From Niastella soli (GTDB taxonomy: Bacteria; Bacteroidota; Bacteroidia; Chitinophagales; Chitinophagaceae), in assembly GCF_017742245.1 (NCBI RefSeq), contig NZ_JAGHKO010000004.1, forward strand, positions 744,001-808,000: a stretch of DNA of 64,000 bases. The letters are read 5' to 3'. Shown here one piece after another: positions 1-10,075 of this stretch (position 1 is its first letter; each line of letters begins with the position of its first letter). Below the pieces are notes generated by a model. That model was not told where the DNA came from and did no database searches. It was given only the letters and a program-made list of their open reading frames with translations. Both the position numbers and the translations under genes were made by a program.

Positions 1-151
1 TGATCAGATTCCCGGTACATACCTCCCGGTAATCGTCGACCTTCGGACAGGTTATCTGTGTAATTAGTTTTAATTTATAGCGCAGCTGAGCCTGGGTGAT
101 CAAGGCAGTGCTCATTAAAATGGTCATCAACAACCCTACACGTATTTTCAT
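1..151 (-). CDS. Exported protein, 3' end cut by window edge
   Basis: The frame opens with ATG and encodes about 50 residues before leaving the window. It begins with a clear Sec signal peptide: charged MKIR, a hydrophobic stretch, then a likely cleavage after TQAQ. The visible mature part (LRYKLKLITQITCPKVDDYRE) matches no family I recognise. It starts only 9 bases after the stop of the FN3-repeat gene on the same strand, so it is probably the next gene of that operon. Function unknown. Confidence 0.6.
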   Translation of the reverse strand, partial: MKIRVGLLMTILMSTALITQAQLRYKLKLITQITCPKVDDYREVCTGNLI

Positions 152-160
152 AGCGGACAG

Positions 161-2245
161 TTAATAATTTACCGTTACTTTTTTCATTTCACTATAAGCG
201 CCCGACAACAACACCGCCTGTACCGCATAGTGGTACACAGTATTTGGTTGTACATCGGTATCATACAAGCCTTTTTGTGCGGCCGGAATTATTTTCCACA
301 GCGACATCCCGCCAGTACCTATGGCGCGGTATACCTGGTAGTTGCTTACCTGTTTAAGCGCATCTTCCCATACGATCTCCACTCTTTTATTTTCTGGCTG
401 CGGGTATGCATACAGGCGGGTGAGTTGTAATGGGCCTGCCGCCGCTGATGTAATGGTCACTACCAGCGGTTCGGAAGCAGTGACCAATCCGGCTTCGCTG
501 CGGGCTGCCAGGTAATAGTGGTATTGACCGGCCCCGGTTTGAACCGTATCAGTATATCCGGTAGCACTTTTTGCAAGAAAGTTCTTTACGAGGACATACC
601 CCGAATCCCCGGCACCCTTGCGGTATAATGCATGCGCGGCAATATCTTCATCCATACTGTTTATCCAGCTTAGGGTAACCTTGTTGGCATCTACTGTAAA
701 GCGGTTTATTACAGCGGCTGAGGGTGGGATGATATCCGGTTTCTTTACTTCCACCAGGGCCGACATGGCCGACTGGTTCCATCGTTTATCCAATGCGGCA
801 ACTCCATAGTATACTTTTTTATTCAGCAGCTTCAGGCTTAGTTTATCGCGGAATTGATTGCCCTGCCATACCGAATCTACCAGCGGTATGGGTTCTTCAT
901 CCTGTTTCATGGCCCGGTATACTTTATACCCCATCAGGTCGCGTTCACTGTTCTTATTCCAGCTAAGCGATACCACGCCATTGGAATCTATCACCGCCTG
1001 CAAACCGGCCGGGATATCGGGTGGTATGGAATCGAGTGGTTGTACCAACACCGGAAAGGAGGTACGACCCTCACCTTCTTTGGCGATCGCCGTCAGGGTA
1101 AAATAACCGGAACCTTCTACCGGGTTTTTGAGCTGCAGCGCACGTTTGGTAACTGCTATGCTGTCTATGTATATTTTATAAGGACCATCGGCATGGTCTG
1201 CTTTATTCAGCCGGAACCCTTTGATGAGGGTATTGGCATTCTCCTCAAACTCCCACCGCATTTGCAACAACCCCTTGTCATCTGCATAAGCGGATTGAAT
1301 ACCCGGCACAAATGGCAGCACATTCACTCCTTTTCCTTTTACTATATCAGAGGGCGGTCCTGTTTCGCCAAAAGGATTAATACCCCGCACCCGGTACTGA
1401 TAAGTAAGCTCATTGCTGTGCAGTGTATCGGTCAGGTACATGCGTTTGGCACGATGCTTTTCGCCTTCATTCAAATTGGCTACCGGCATATCGCTCAGGC
1501 GGTGAAAGGTTTTACCGTTGTCTTCCGACCGCTCCACGAAATACGAGGTATAATAAGTGGCTACGCGATCATAATCCCAGGAGAGCATAACAACCCGGTT
1601 GCCAAACTGCGCCTGTATTTCCTGCACGGCAGGCAGGACCTCATAGTCAGCCGCGCCAATAAAGACAGCAGCACTGTCTTTCTTTGCCAGGGCGACCGGC
1701 GCCGCGGCGCTAAGCCGGTACAGGTATTTTTCATTGGGACGAATGTCATTGTCCACGTATCCCCAGCCGGCAAGCAATGAGGCCTCAAAACTCATATCGG
1801 CCGCAAACAGCGAGAAGCTGAAGCGTTGCTCCATTTCCTGCGACTGGCTGATGAGATGGCCCATGCCTTTACTAACACTGCCTACCTGGAAATCGCTGCC
1901 ATATAATGCCTGGGCAATAACAGCTGCGTACTGGTCTTTTTTCGCCAGCGCCTCCCAATCGTTCAACGGTTTCGAGCGGATGGGCAGCCCCAGCACTTTG
2001 CGCTCCGGCACCCCCAACATTTTTTTATCGCGTAATACGGTATACCGTTCCAATACAAAACCATACTGGTTGGTGAGTTTCCATAAGGTGGTGTTGGTAA
2101 CAGCCCAGCGTAACCGGATGGTATGTCCTGTACTATCGGGTCGGGCGATCACTCTTAGGGGCGTCACCATTTTTTTACCGGCTTGCGCCCCTGCGCCGAT
2201 GCCAGCCAACAAACCAATTACTAAAAGCAATAGGGAACGTTTCAT
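161..2245 (-). CDS. Secreted fibronectin type III repeat protein
   Basis: 694 residues with a Sec signal peptide (MKRSLLLLVIGLLAGIGAGA then QA). After an unassigned region of about 200 residues there are roughly five FN3-like repeats, near 205-310, 315-410, 412-505, 507-600 and 605-694. Each shows the core Trp, the YxVYR strand and a YxYxVxA strand (for example VSLSWNKNSERDLMGYKVYR). No catalytic domain, lipobox or T9SS tail is visible, so a structural or binding role outside the inner membrane is inferred. It follows the 1500-residue gene with a 3-base gap, which implies co-transcription and probably a shared complex. Confidence 0.8.
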   Translation of the reverse strand: MKRSLLLLVIGLLAGIGAGAQAGKKMVTPLRVIARPDSTGHTIRLRWAVTNTTLWKLTNQYGFVLERYTVLRDKKMLGVPERKVLGLPIRSKPLNDWEALAKKDQYAAVIAQALYGSDFQVGSVSKGMGHLISQSQEMEQRFSFSLFAADMSFEASLLAGWGYVDNDIRPNEKYLYRLSAAAPVALAKKDSAAVFIGAADYEVLPAVQEIQAQFGNRVVMLSWDYDRVATYYTSYFVERSEDNGKTFHRLSDMPVANLNEGEKHRAKRMYLTDTLHSNELTYQYRVRGINPFGETGPPSDIVKGKGVNVLPFVPGIQSAYADDKGLLQMRWEFEENANTLIKGFRLNKADHADGPYKIYIDSIAVTKRALQLKNPVEGSGYFTLTAIAKEGEGRTSFPVLVQPLDSIPPDIPAGLQAVIDSNGVVSLSWNKNSERDLMGYKVYRAMKQDEEPIPLVDSVWQGNQFRDKLSLKLLNKKVYYGVAALDKRWNQSAMSALVEVKKPDIIPPSAAVINRFTVDANKVTLSWINSMDEDIAAHALYRKGAGDSGYVLVKNFLAKSATGYTDTVQTGAGQYHYYLAARSEAGLVTASEPLVVTITSAAAGPLQLTRLYAYPQPENKRVEIVWEDALKQVSNYQVYRAIGTGGMSLWKIIPAAQKGLYDTDVQPNTVYHYAVQAVLLSGAYSEMKKVTVNY

Positions 2246-2248
2246 AGT

Positions 2249-5200
2249 TTATTGAATAGGATTATAATAAGGAATGGTGTGTGAACTGCCTTTGATACCG
2301 CCGGGTATTACAAACTGATAATTCACGTTATAATAACCCTTGCGTATGAAGGGGAAGTAGCCATTGATCAACCATTCGTATTGTTGTTGTTGCGACGTAC
2401 CAAGGAAACGGTCCACCACCTGGGTTTGCAGGTCCAGAAAATCCTGTTTGTAAATCCGGAACAGATCGTATATGTATGGCAGATACCCGGTAACCTGTGG
2501 ATCGGCAAAATTGCCCTGCTGTACCAAACTCTGGTACGACAACGACACCGGCAGTGCCCGTACCGGTACCAAACCCAACAAAGCCGTATCGCGCTCCCCC
2601 AGCCCAATGGAACCGCCTACCGGGTAATTCTTATAGTTCAATGGATAAATGTATGCCTGGAAATAGGCATCGTCGGTGATGGCCACGGGTTGCGCCAGCG
2701 GGAGATTATTGGTATACTCCGTTCCTGATAATTCGTTGAGATCAAAAGGTTCGCCCCCCGTTACACCCTGCTGCATACTGATAAGATCTGAGGCCAGCTT
2801 TTTTATACTGGTGCCGCCCTGTTGTATGGCTTGCATCTTTTCGGCAAAGGTGCCATACCGGCTGCTGCGGAAGGTATAATTCAACAACGGTTTACCGGTA
2901 TTCGTATTCACAACACTAGCTGCGCTGTTGGTGGCAATCTGTACGCTGTCGCCATTTACCGCTGTAGTGCTAACCGCCTGACCGCCGCCTTGCGGGGTGG
3001 TGGCAGAAGGCACATTTTGCAGTACCAGTTCATAATTACTGCTGGCCTGCACTTTAAAAATATTAAAGCGGATGCGGCATTCGGTTGAATCGTAACTAAA
3101 TGGCAGCTTCACCGGCTGTCCGCCACCAACCGGTTGTAACATCAACTGTGGAATATACCCGCGGATGGCAAACAAATACTTCTGCCCCCGTTTCAACTGC
3201 ACCACGCCCTGGTTGGTTTCACCGGCATAAAAATTATGCTGTTCCACTACCGGCCAGGCATAACTTATATTGCTCAAGGGAATGCTTTCGGGCGCCGTAC
3301 CGGTAACAAAATTCAGCGTTCTGCTCTCCTCAGCTTTCTTTCCATCCAGATAGACAGTTTGCCAGGAACCATGCTGATTTTCTTTAAAGCTTACTTTCAC
3401 CACCGCTTTTATAGCAGTGGCCGGTGGCAATACATCTGTTGAATAAAAGGTAACGGCGTCATTGTTTGCATTCCAGGTCAGTTTACCGGGAATGCTTTTT
3501 CCATTGGCCAGCAGATCGAACTGATCGAGCTGTACGCGGAAGGTATGATCGCCTTTTTCATCAGAGATAGGGATGTCTTTACCTATGGCAAAATTGAAGG
3601 CAGCCTGTGGGGACGCAAATACATCTACATTGGCCGTGTCTTTGGGACTTAGGTCTGAGATCACCGCAATACCCACCGGCGTTGTTTGGGCGCCTCCCGC
3701 AACTATGGTACACTCATTGCCCACTTCCAGTTTGAACCGCGCATTTCCGGATACCAATCCGCCCAATACACTAAACCGCACACCCAGGTATCCAACAAAC
3801 CACGAGGGGTTGGGCAGCTTCGCCTGCATCAACGTGGCCGCAGCGCCTGAGATAATGGGGATGCGGGCCTTTATAAACCAGAGGTTCACCTTCACCCCTA
3901 ATTCCCCTTGTAAATAAGCATAGGCCTGTGCATTGGCATACCAGCCATCCATCCCAATGGGGTCGCTGCTGCCTTCGCAATGCGCATCGCCATAATCTTT
4001 CAGCATAAGATCGAAACCAAGCCCGGCCTTGAAATTGGCATACAGCACCAGGAACGTGATATCACCGGTCTCCACCGATAGCCGGGCCCCAAAGGCAAAC
4101 CCACGGCCATCACCCAACGCATTTTCATCACGCATATAATCGAGCTGTGCCGCATCCAGACCCAGGATATCAGCCACTTCATCAGGTGGTGGCGGTGAGC
4201 CGGGGATCTTTGTTCCCAGCATGAAGTAAGATTGTGTTTTCAGTTTGAAACTTCCCAGCGAGAACTGGATACCGATCGGGTCGGTGGGCGTACCCATGTA
4301 TACATACCATTCACCGGGTGCAAAATGCATCACGGCCCAGCCGGCCCGGTAATTATTACCAATTCCCTGCAACAACCCCTTCGCCACATTTACATACAGA
4401 TCGAAGTTTGCATGGAAGGTGTTTGCTTCAAAATCATAGAACATCCCAAGGTAAGCGGAAATACCATTTTCGGTATTCATATCTACATCTGGTGGAATGG
4501 TGCGGGCGGCCTGTTGCGGGTCACTGATCTTTAATTTCTGCAGCTTTTCTATTTGTTCCAGTTTGGCTACATCCGACAATCCTTCCAACCCGGAGCTTAC
4601 TGCGTTTTCCACTTTATTGAACAGCGCAGCCGATTTCTCCATGAACTTCCCGGCTATGCCTGGCAGTTTGCCCATGAATTTGGCATTGCCAAAGAAACCA
4701 ATGTAATTCATGCCGCCATTGCGATTAAAGGCCACTTCAAATTCAGCCATGCCCTGCACGGCTTCGGGTTTGGCCACATTAAAGAAGATGCCGGCCTTGA
4801 TTCCAATACCCATTACCGAATCGGGTTTGTATTCACCCAACGCACTGCCGGTAGAGGAGGCCGAGCCTTTGTTCTTTTTACTCATGCGGAAATAAGCGCC
4901 GCCGGCAAATCCATTGAGGCGTAAGGGCCCAACGATCGGGATGCCATCGCCCCACTTGGCCTGGCCATCCACAAACCAGTACCGAAAGGTGCTGTGTCCG
5001 AAAATGCACCGTACAGTTACCTGCAGGCTGCTCAACATCTCGAATTTGGCAGTGATATTACCGGCAAACCCATCGCCGTACTCTTTATCATCCTGCATAA
5101 AATTCGCTTCCCCGCTCAGCGATAGTCCTCCGATCTTTACATTCTCCAGCTTTATGTTTGAAATACCTACTTTTTCAAATTCCCACTTATGGTTACCATT

Positions 5201-6751
5201 TTGATCCCTGGTGAAAGTGCTGGCAATATTTAACCGGGTACCAGCCTTGAAGGCATTGTCCATCAGGGTTAGCTTTACGCCAAACGACAGATCGACCCGG
5301 GTAGTGTCTTTGGCTACCAACACGATGCTGTCTATCGATACCGGGAATTTGGCGATCTTTACTTCGCCACTATAACCAAAGTAATCCACGGAGAAATAGG
5401 GAGCCATGGTCTTTAACCGCAGGTTGCGGAAGGTGACACCCTTGAATTCGGCCAGCGAATTACCCGCACTGCCTGTTGCGCTCACCGTCATGCGGCCACA
5501 AAGATTTGCTTCTGGTCTGAAGCGGCCATTATCTACCAGCAGCTTTATATAGGAGTTGGAATCAAGGTCTACCTTTGCCTGCCATAATTTAAAATCGAGC
5601 GACTTCTTTGGCTTTACCGTCAACCAGTATTTATTGTCTTCGGTGATCACTGCATCATAAGCGAGTGAATCGGCTGCCGCAACGGGCAACCCCAGGTTAC
5701 CACTGAACGAAGCGGCCACCAGGTGATTGGCTTCGAGCCCGATACTGAAATCATTCACCGAAAAACGCCAGCCCGAGGCAGAACCTGTATTATAAGACAG
5801 GATATTCTTTCCCGAGAAATTACCGGTGACACCGTTATTGTCGATGATCATTTTTGTAGCGCTAAAAGATACAGCCCCCTCTTCATTGGAGCGTTTGAAC
5901 ATCTCGGGCAATGCGATCTCAAGCGATTGAATATATACCCCCCGCCACATGGTAGCACTGGGATAACTCATATACCGTTTGGCATAATCGGCAGGGAAAG
6001 CCACCGTGGGGCTGTTGCGGAAATCGCTGAAATCAAAGACGGCATTAGAAACCGTAAACACTACCCCTTCGAGTTTATTGATCTGGAACTTTGGCAAATT
6101 GATGGAGACCAGCAAATCGTTCCAGTCGGTTATTACTGTTTTGAACGAAGCGTTCACACTGGCGTTTGAATCTGTTATCTTCTTACCATTCTTATCACAG
6201 GGCACCAGCAGGTTTCGGGGGAACTGCACCAATGCTGACACGCTTAATTCTTTAAACCCATTACAATCCATGGAAAGATAGGTAACTGAGTCCTTGGCCT
6301 GACCGTTTGTTGTATTGAGCCCGCCTTGCAGAATGAGTTTGGCATTACCGCCCTGGATGGGAATAGGAAAATCGCCCAGCAATACCAGCTTGGCATCTCC
6401 CACAATGCCGCCTGTATACGAAAGCTTCAAACCGCTGATGCCAAATACCAGGGGCTTTTCATATTGTGGAATGTTTACACTGGCATAGGCAGTGAGCTCG
6501 GTATACTTCTCCCGAAAGATGGCACTGCTCACTGCTATTTTATACGTGATGTTATTGATGGTCCTGCGCAGTCCAACCGGTAATTCATTCACATCGGAGG
6601 GTTGCAGCGACTCTATCCACCGGTTCGATTTTTCCACTTTCTGTACTGCGCTGATCGCAGCAGACCGGATATCGCCAGAATCGGAATACTCATTTGCATA
6701 AGCTCCGGTAATAAATAGCAACAGTAATAAACTAAAACAATAACGTATCAT
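2249..6751 (-). CDS. Giant exported beta-rich protein of unknown function
   Basis: 1500 residues with an N-terminal signal peptide (MIRYCFSLLLLLFITGAYA). Most of the chain is alternating hydrophobic/polar, glycine-rich beta-strand sequence with no recognised enzyme motif. Around residues 1030-1135 an Ig-like Big_5 type segment can be read (DLSPKDTANVDVFASPQAAF then NFAIGKDI). There is no lipobox and no clear T9SS signal. The repeated amphipathic strands recall long beta-scaffold or AsmA/TamB-like proteins, but I cannot assign it to either. It sits between the outer-membrane barrel and the FN3 gene on the same strand; the spacer upstream of its start holds a mosaic inverted repeat. A surface or periplasmic scaffold is inference only. 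Confidence 0.75.
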   Translation of the reverse strand: MIRYCFSLLLLLFITGAYANEYSDSGDIRSAAISAVQKVEKSNRWIESLQPSDVNELPVGLRRTINNITYKIAVSSAIFREKYTELTAYASVNIPQYEKPLVFGISGLKLSYTGGIVGDAKLVLLGDFPIPIQGGNAKLILQGGLNTTNGQAKDSVTYLSMDCNGFKELSVSALVQFPRNLLVPCDKNGKKITDSNASVNASFKTVITDWNDLLVSINLPKFQINKLEGVVFTVSNAVFDFSDFRNSPTVAFPADYAKRYMSYPSATMWRGVYIQSLEIALPEMFKRSNEEGAVSFSATKMIIDNNGVTGNFSGKNILSYNTGSASGWRFSVNDFSIGLEANHLVAASFSGNLGLPVAAADSLAYDAVITEDNKYWLTVKPKKSLDFKLWQAKVDLDSNSYIKLLVDNGRFRPEANLCGRMTVSATGSAGNSLAEFKGVTFRNLRLKTMAPYFSVDYFGYSGEVKIAKFPVSIDSIVLVAKDTTRVDLSFGVKLTLMDNAFKAGTRLNIASTFTRDQNGNHKWEFEKVGISNIKLENVKIGGLSLSGEANFMQDDKEYGDGFAGNITAKFEMLSSLQVTVRCIFGHSTFRYWFVDGQAKWGDGIPIVGPLRLNGFAGGAYFRMSKKNKGSASSTGSALGEYKPDSVMGIGIKAGIFFNVAKPEAVQGMAEFEVAFNRNGGMNYIGFFGNAKFMGKLPGIAGKFMEKSAALFNKVENAVSSGLEGLSDVAKLEQIEKLQKLKISDPQQAARTIPPDVDMNTENGISAYLGMFYDFEANTFHANFDLYVNVAKGLLQGIGNNYRAGWAVMHFAPGEWYVYMGTPTDPIGIQFSLGSFKLKTQSYFMLGTKIPGSPPPPDEVADILGLDAAQLDYMRDENALGDGRGFAFGARLSVETGDITFLVLYANFKAGLGFDLMLKDYGDAHCEGSSDPIGMDGWYANAQAYAYLQGELGVKVNLWFIKARIPIISGAAATLMQAKLPNPSWFVGYLGVRFSVLGGLVSGNARFKLEVGNECTIVAGGAQTTPVGIAVISDLSPKDTANVDVFASPQAAFNFAIGKDIPISDEKGDHTFRVQLDQFDLLANGKSIPGKLTWNANNDAVTFYSTDVLPPATAIKAVVKVSFKENQHGSWQTVYLDGKKAEESRTLNFVTGTAPESIPLSNISYAWPVVEQHNFYAGETNQGVVQLKRGQKYLFAIRGYIPQLMLQPVGGGQPVKLPFSYDSTECRIRFNIFKVQASSNYELVLQNVPSATTPQGGGQAVSTTAVNGDSVQIATNSAASVVNTNTGKPLLNYTFRSSRYGTFAEKMQAIQQGGTSIKKLASDLISMQQGVTGGEPFDLNELSGTEYTNNLPLAQPVAITDDAYFQAYIYPLNYKNYPVGGSIGLGERDTALLGLVPVRALPVSLSYQSLVQQGNFADPQVTGYLPYIYDLFRIYKQDFLDLQTQVVDRFLGTSQQQQYEWLINGYFPFIRKGYYNVNYQFVIPGGIKGSSHTIPYYNPIQ

Positions 6752-6778
6752 ATAGTTCTTTGTGTTCAGAGTTCAGTT

Positions 6779-6944
6779 AAGACCTGTAAGGTTCGCCATC
6801 CGAGCTTGAGCATTCAGAGGGCCTAAGCGATCCCCGATAAATCGGGGCAGGCTCTGACAGGTCTTAACGTAAGATAAAACGACCTGTCAGGTTCAAGACA
6901 TCAGGCTGATAATGCAAGACCCAATGATGAACCTTACAGGTCTT
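6779..6944. repeat. Mosaic inverted repeat, locus A
   Basis: Two half-modules face each other. The outer ends form a perfect 16-bp inverted repeat (AAGACCTGTAAGGTTC at 6779-6794 against 6929-6944). The right half (6881-6944) matches the 64-nt right half of locus B (18316-18379) at 59 of 64 positions. The left half (6779-6864) is an inverted relative of the right half of locus C; 22 nt at 6843-6864 are the exact complement of 61131-61152. A nested palindrome CCCCGATaaATCGGGG lies at 6832-6847. It lies in the 224-bp spacer between two same-strand genes. Confidence 0.85.
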
Positions 6945-6975
6945 CCCTTCAACTTATAACTTTCAACTACCAATC

Positions 6976-8688
6976 TCAAAAACTATAACTATACCCCATA
7001 GTTCCGGTGAGGTCAGTTGAGTTCTTTGATTGCGTTTCCCGGTATTGATTGACCAGGTTCAGGTTCAGCCGGTGTTTTTTGAACACGGTATAGGAGGCAT
7101 TCCAGCGGATGCTTACCACACTGTTCACTAAGGAATTTTCCTGCCTGCTGAAATTGTAGGAAGCAGTCAGTCCGGAGGAAAGTTTCTTTTTAAACAACCG
7201 GGCCATAAAACCCAGCGTGGGCCCCATGGTAATAAAATCATTGCGTGCAATGGTATTATAGCTGACATTATAAGCAGCGGTGAGGTTCATCCCCTGTTTC
7301 AACCATTGTATCCCATACGAACCGGACAGGTTATAAAACTGCGAACCGTTCCCTTTGGCTACGGTCCCGCCCTGGTCATCGGATGCATCCTGAAAGCTCA
7401 GGTTCATATTCAGCGAATGCAATTGTTTGTCAGCTTTTGTGGTGAGCACATTTACATTCAGACTGGCATTTTGCGATAGCTGGGTGAAATTGAGCGTATC
7501 CAATTGTTGAAACGGCAACTGGTTGATGTATTCAAACTGCGGACGGATATTCATAAATGTTTGAAAACTGGAATAGTTCAGACTTGTCTGGAGTCTTTCC
7601 GTGGGTGCATAGTTCATATTGACAGCGCCTACAAAACGCCGGGTAGTACCTGATTTACTATAATCGAGGTTATCACGCTGTACACCTACGTTTGCCGATA
7701 CACTGGCTTTATCTCGTAAAAAGCTTTGCGCCAGGTTTACCGTTATATTTTCCAGGTCATTATTAAAATAATAGGCACCGAAAGTCTGATAGCCAGGGTC
7801 AATACGTTCATATCCCAGCCCAATAGTGCTTTTGCGGAAATTGTAATTCAACGTACCCTTTATTGCATGGTATACGGCAGTGGACCCATTCCCTTTCATC
7901 ACTATTTTTGTAAGGTCTTTATTATGATCAGTGGTAGTATCGCGCACATCCCGCGTTATCATACTGGTAGCATAGCCTGCGGTTACCTCCAGCCCCTTCA
8001 CAGGTTGCAATGCCACTTCATAGTGCAATGCCAGGTTTTGTCCGGGGAAAATAAGCAGGCTATCGGGTGGTGTTGTTAAACTATTTCGTTCGTCTTTGGC
8101 AGAAAAGGCAGCAATGCTGAGGCGGTACCCTTTTTTTTCATACCCTATTGTAGCGCCATAGCCTATACGCCGGTACATGGGCAGCACATTATTATTAGTG
8201 CTGTCATAGTTGACAGCTTTTCTTAAGCGGCCAGCCATAGCGCTTATTTTCCAGGGACCATCGGGCGTAAGGTCTACGCCCGCCCCGGTAAACTGATGGC
8301 CATTGAGGGTATACGGTGAAAAGCTCATGGCCACATCACCCAAATGCCCGCTGACCCAGCGCCAGGTAGGATGCAGGCTCAGGCGGTTGGGCGCCGTCGG
8401 ATAACTGTACCCATTACCCGCATTCGTAAGATTAAAAGAAAAAGGCAGGTTTATTTTACCAAATATGCTGGCGTTGACATTGCCCTGCAAAAACCAGGTA
8501 AAAGGCGCCCGGCCATAATTGCCATTGCCGGCATACCAGGCCGCATTGGCAGCCACCCCGCCACTGAATTTAAGGGGCCGCGCTTTGAACACGTCCTTCA
8601 ACCCCTCCACATCTATCTGCTGGGCCATTGTCTTTTGGCAACGGCCTGCTACAGCGATCAGAATAAAACAGTGGATAATTTTTTTCAT
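6976..8688 (-). CDS. Outer-membrane beta-barrel protein
   Basis: 570 residues. A signal peptide (MKKIIHCFILIAVAGRC, cleavage near TMAQ) is followed by a short plug-like region and then long alternating amphipathic strands with aromatic girdle residues. The chain ends in YSYSF, the terminal aromatic typical of barrels inserted by the Bam complex. No TonB box, plug domain or known porin signature was found, so it is not a SusC-type receptor. It follows the PKD lipoprotein on the same strand after a 28-base gap. It may provide the outer-membrane component of this five-gene exported cluster; its substrate is unknown. Confidence 0.7.
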   Translation of the reverse strand: MKKIIHCFILIAVAGRCQKTMAQQIDVEGLKDVFKARPLKFSGGVAANAAWYAGNGNYGRAPFTWFLQGNVNASIFGKINLPFSFNLTNAGNGYSYPTAPNRLSLHPTWRWVSGHLGDVAMSFSPYTLNGHQFTGAGVDLTPDGPWKISAMAGRLRKAVNYDSTNNNVLPMYRRIGYGATIGYEKKGYRLSIAAFSAKDERNSLTTPPDSLLIFPGQNLALHYEVALQPVKGLEVTAGYATSMITRDVRDTTTDHNKDLTKIVMKGNGSTAVYHAIKGTLNYNFRKSTIGLGYERIDPGYQTFGAYYFNNDLENITVNLAQSFLRDKASVSANVGVQRDNLDYSKSGTTRRFVGAVNMNYAPTERLQTSLNYSSFQTFMNIRPQFEYINQLPFQQLDTLNFTQLSQNASLNVNVLTTKADKQLHSLNMNLSFQDASDDQGGTVAKGNGSQFYNLSGSYGIQWLKQGMNLTAAYNVSYNTIARNDFITMGPTLGFMARLFKKKLSSGLTASYNFSRQENSLVNSVVSIRWNASYTVFKKHRLNLNLVNQYRETQSKNSTDLTGTMGYSYSF

Positions 8689-8716
8689 AGTTCCCGACTT
8701 CAGGTTTTATTGACAA

Positions 8717-10075
8717 CTAGGGCGTCTTCTGCACTTTTATATCGGCTACCATATAGGAGCCCGCGCCATTTGACACAAACTGTTTTATTTTAACAGCGCC
8801 TTTGCGGCCGTCGCTGGTTTTAAATAATACGATGAGCGGCGTAACGCTATTGGAAAAGGAGCGCCACCCGCCGGCAGTAAAATTGATGGCCATTCCGGCC
8901 AGCAGTGCATCGTTGGTCAGGCCATCAAATTGAGCGGGCGTTAATGCAGCGCCACAATTACATTGGTCCTGGGAATTTATTATAGTAACAGGTTGCGCGC
9001 CTGGTATGGCGTTGAAGGTATATTCGCCGGCAGAATCGGGTGAAACAAAACGGTTATAGGTAAAGCCGGCATTCAACCCGAAAAATACGAGATCAATCTC
9101 ACGGCCCGTTGTAGTAAGATCATCCGATGCTTTAAAACTTCGCTGCAAACTGGTTGAAAAAAAACAACCTATGGTTGAATGGGCAGTATTGATGCCTAAC
9201 TGCACATTTGAAAAAGAGCGGAGGTTGGTATTGGGCAATACCGTTATGGGGTGTTGTACCGATTTGGTTTCTTTATCGTTATCAGCAGTGAGTGTAACGG
9301 TATAGGTACCACCGGCAGTAAAATGAACAGTTGGTTCCCGGGCGGTGTCATTACTGATCAATCCGCCGCCGGTAACGCTCCAATGCCAGTGCAGGCCACT
9401 GATGGTCTCATTGTGCAAGGTGGCCATCAGCGGTGCTTCCTGGTCGTTATCATCGAATGAGGGAATAATAGTGAAGACCGGTTGTAAGGCGGGTTGCAGG
9501 ACTATCTTTTTGGTAAGGGTAAAATCTTTGCGGCCATTGTTCATCACCAGGGAAATAAGATGTTCGCCGGGTGTGTTGAACGCAATAGTGCCGGGATCTT
9601 TTTGAGCAGCGCTGGCCGGTTGCCCGCCTTCAAAAGTCCATTTATATTGTACACCACCTGAACTTTTATTGATGATGGTAACCTGTGCAGGTACAAAGTC
9701 ATTTACCTGCACCACCGCATCAAACGCAATGACCACCGAGCTGTCGGCCACCAATTGTCTGGTTACCGTATCCCGGTTGTCATCATTCCAGGCCTCGAGG
9801 GTAATACTGCAATCACCCGCCGAATCAAAAACAATGGTACCCGGATCTTTTTTATTAGAAGTGGCCGGGTCGCCGCCGGCGAAAGTCCATTTGTAATGCG
9901 CAGCGCCGGTAGTATTATTGGTAACCTTCACCTTTACCGGAGCGGTAAAATCTTCATTCATGATGGAATAGGAAAAGTCAACGGTCAACGGCACCGCTTC
10001 TTCTTTTTTGCAGGCGGCTAAGGGTACCTGCAACAATAATACATACAGGAGGTATTTTAAACCAGTTGTTTTCAA
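8717..10075 (-). CDS. PKD-repeat lipoprotein
   Basis: 452 residues. The signal peptide ends in a lipobox (VPLAAC), giving lipidation at Cys22. Three PKD domains follow at about 30-110, 112-200 and 205-285, with the usual YKWTFAGG and PGTIVF...G elements. The last 160 residues are an unassigned domain. The start is a TTG codon: an in-frame TAA lies four codons upstream and no ATG precedes the signal peptide, so TTG is needed to give the lipoprotein signal. As the first gene of the minus-strand envelope cluster, it likely anchors or binds at the outer membrane. The 447-bp region upstream is the probable promoter region. Confidence 0.78.
   Translation of the reverse strand: MKTTGLKYLLYVLLLQVPLAACKKEEAVPLTVDFSYSIMNEDFTAPVKVKVTNNTTGAAHYKWTFAGGDPATSNKKDPGTIVFDSAGDCSITLEAWNDDNRDTVTRQLVADSSVVIAFDAVVQVNDFVPAQVTIINKSSGGVQYKWTFEGGQPASAAQKDPGTIAFNTPGEHLISLVMNNGRKDFTLTKKIVLQPALQPVFTIIPSFDDNDQEAPLMATLHNETISGLHWHWSVTGGGLISNDTAREPTVHFTAGGTYTVTLTADNDKETKSVQHPITVLPNTNLRSFSNVQLGINTAHSTIGCFFSTSLQRSFKASDDLTTTGREIDLVFFGLNAGFTYNRFVSPDSAGEYTFNAIPGAQPVTIINSQDQCNCGAALTPAQFDGLTNDALLAGMAINFTAGGWRSFSNSVTPLIVLFKTSDGRKGAVKIKQFVSNGAGSYMVADIKVQKTP

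Noticed and set aside
854-1780. 308-codon plus-strand frame
   Set aside because: It runs antisense to the FN3-repeat gene, whose signal peptide and FN3 repeats are convincing. The frame has no recognisable domain.
1734-2255. 173-codon plus-strand frame
   Set aside because: Shadow of the FN3 gene start; the opposite strand carries a signal peptide and a clean start.
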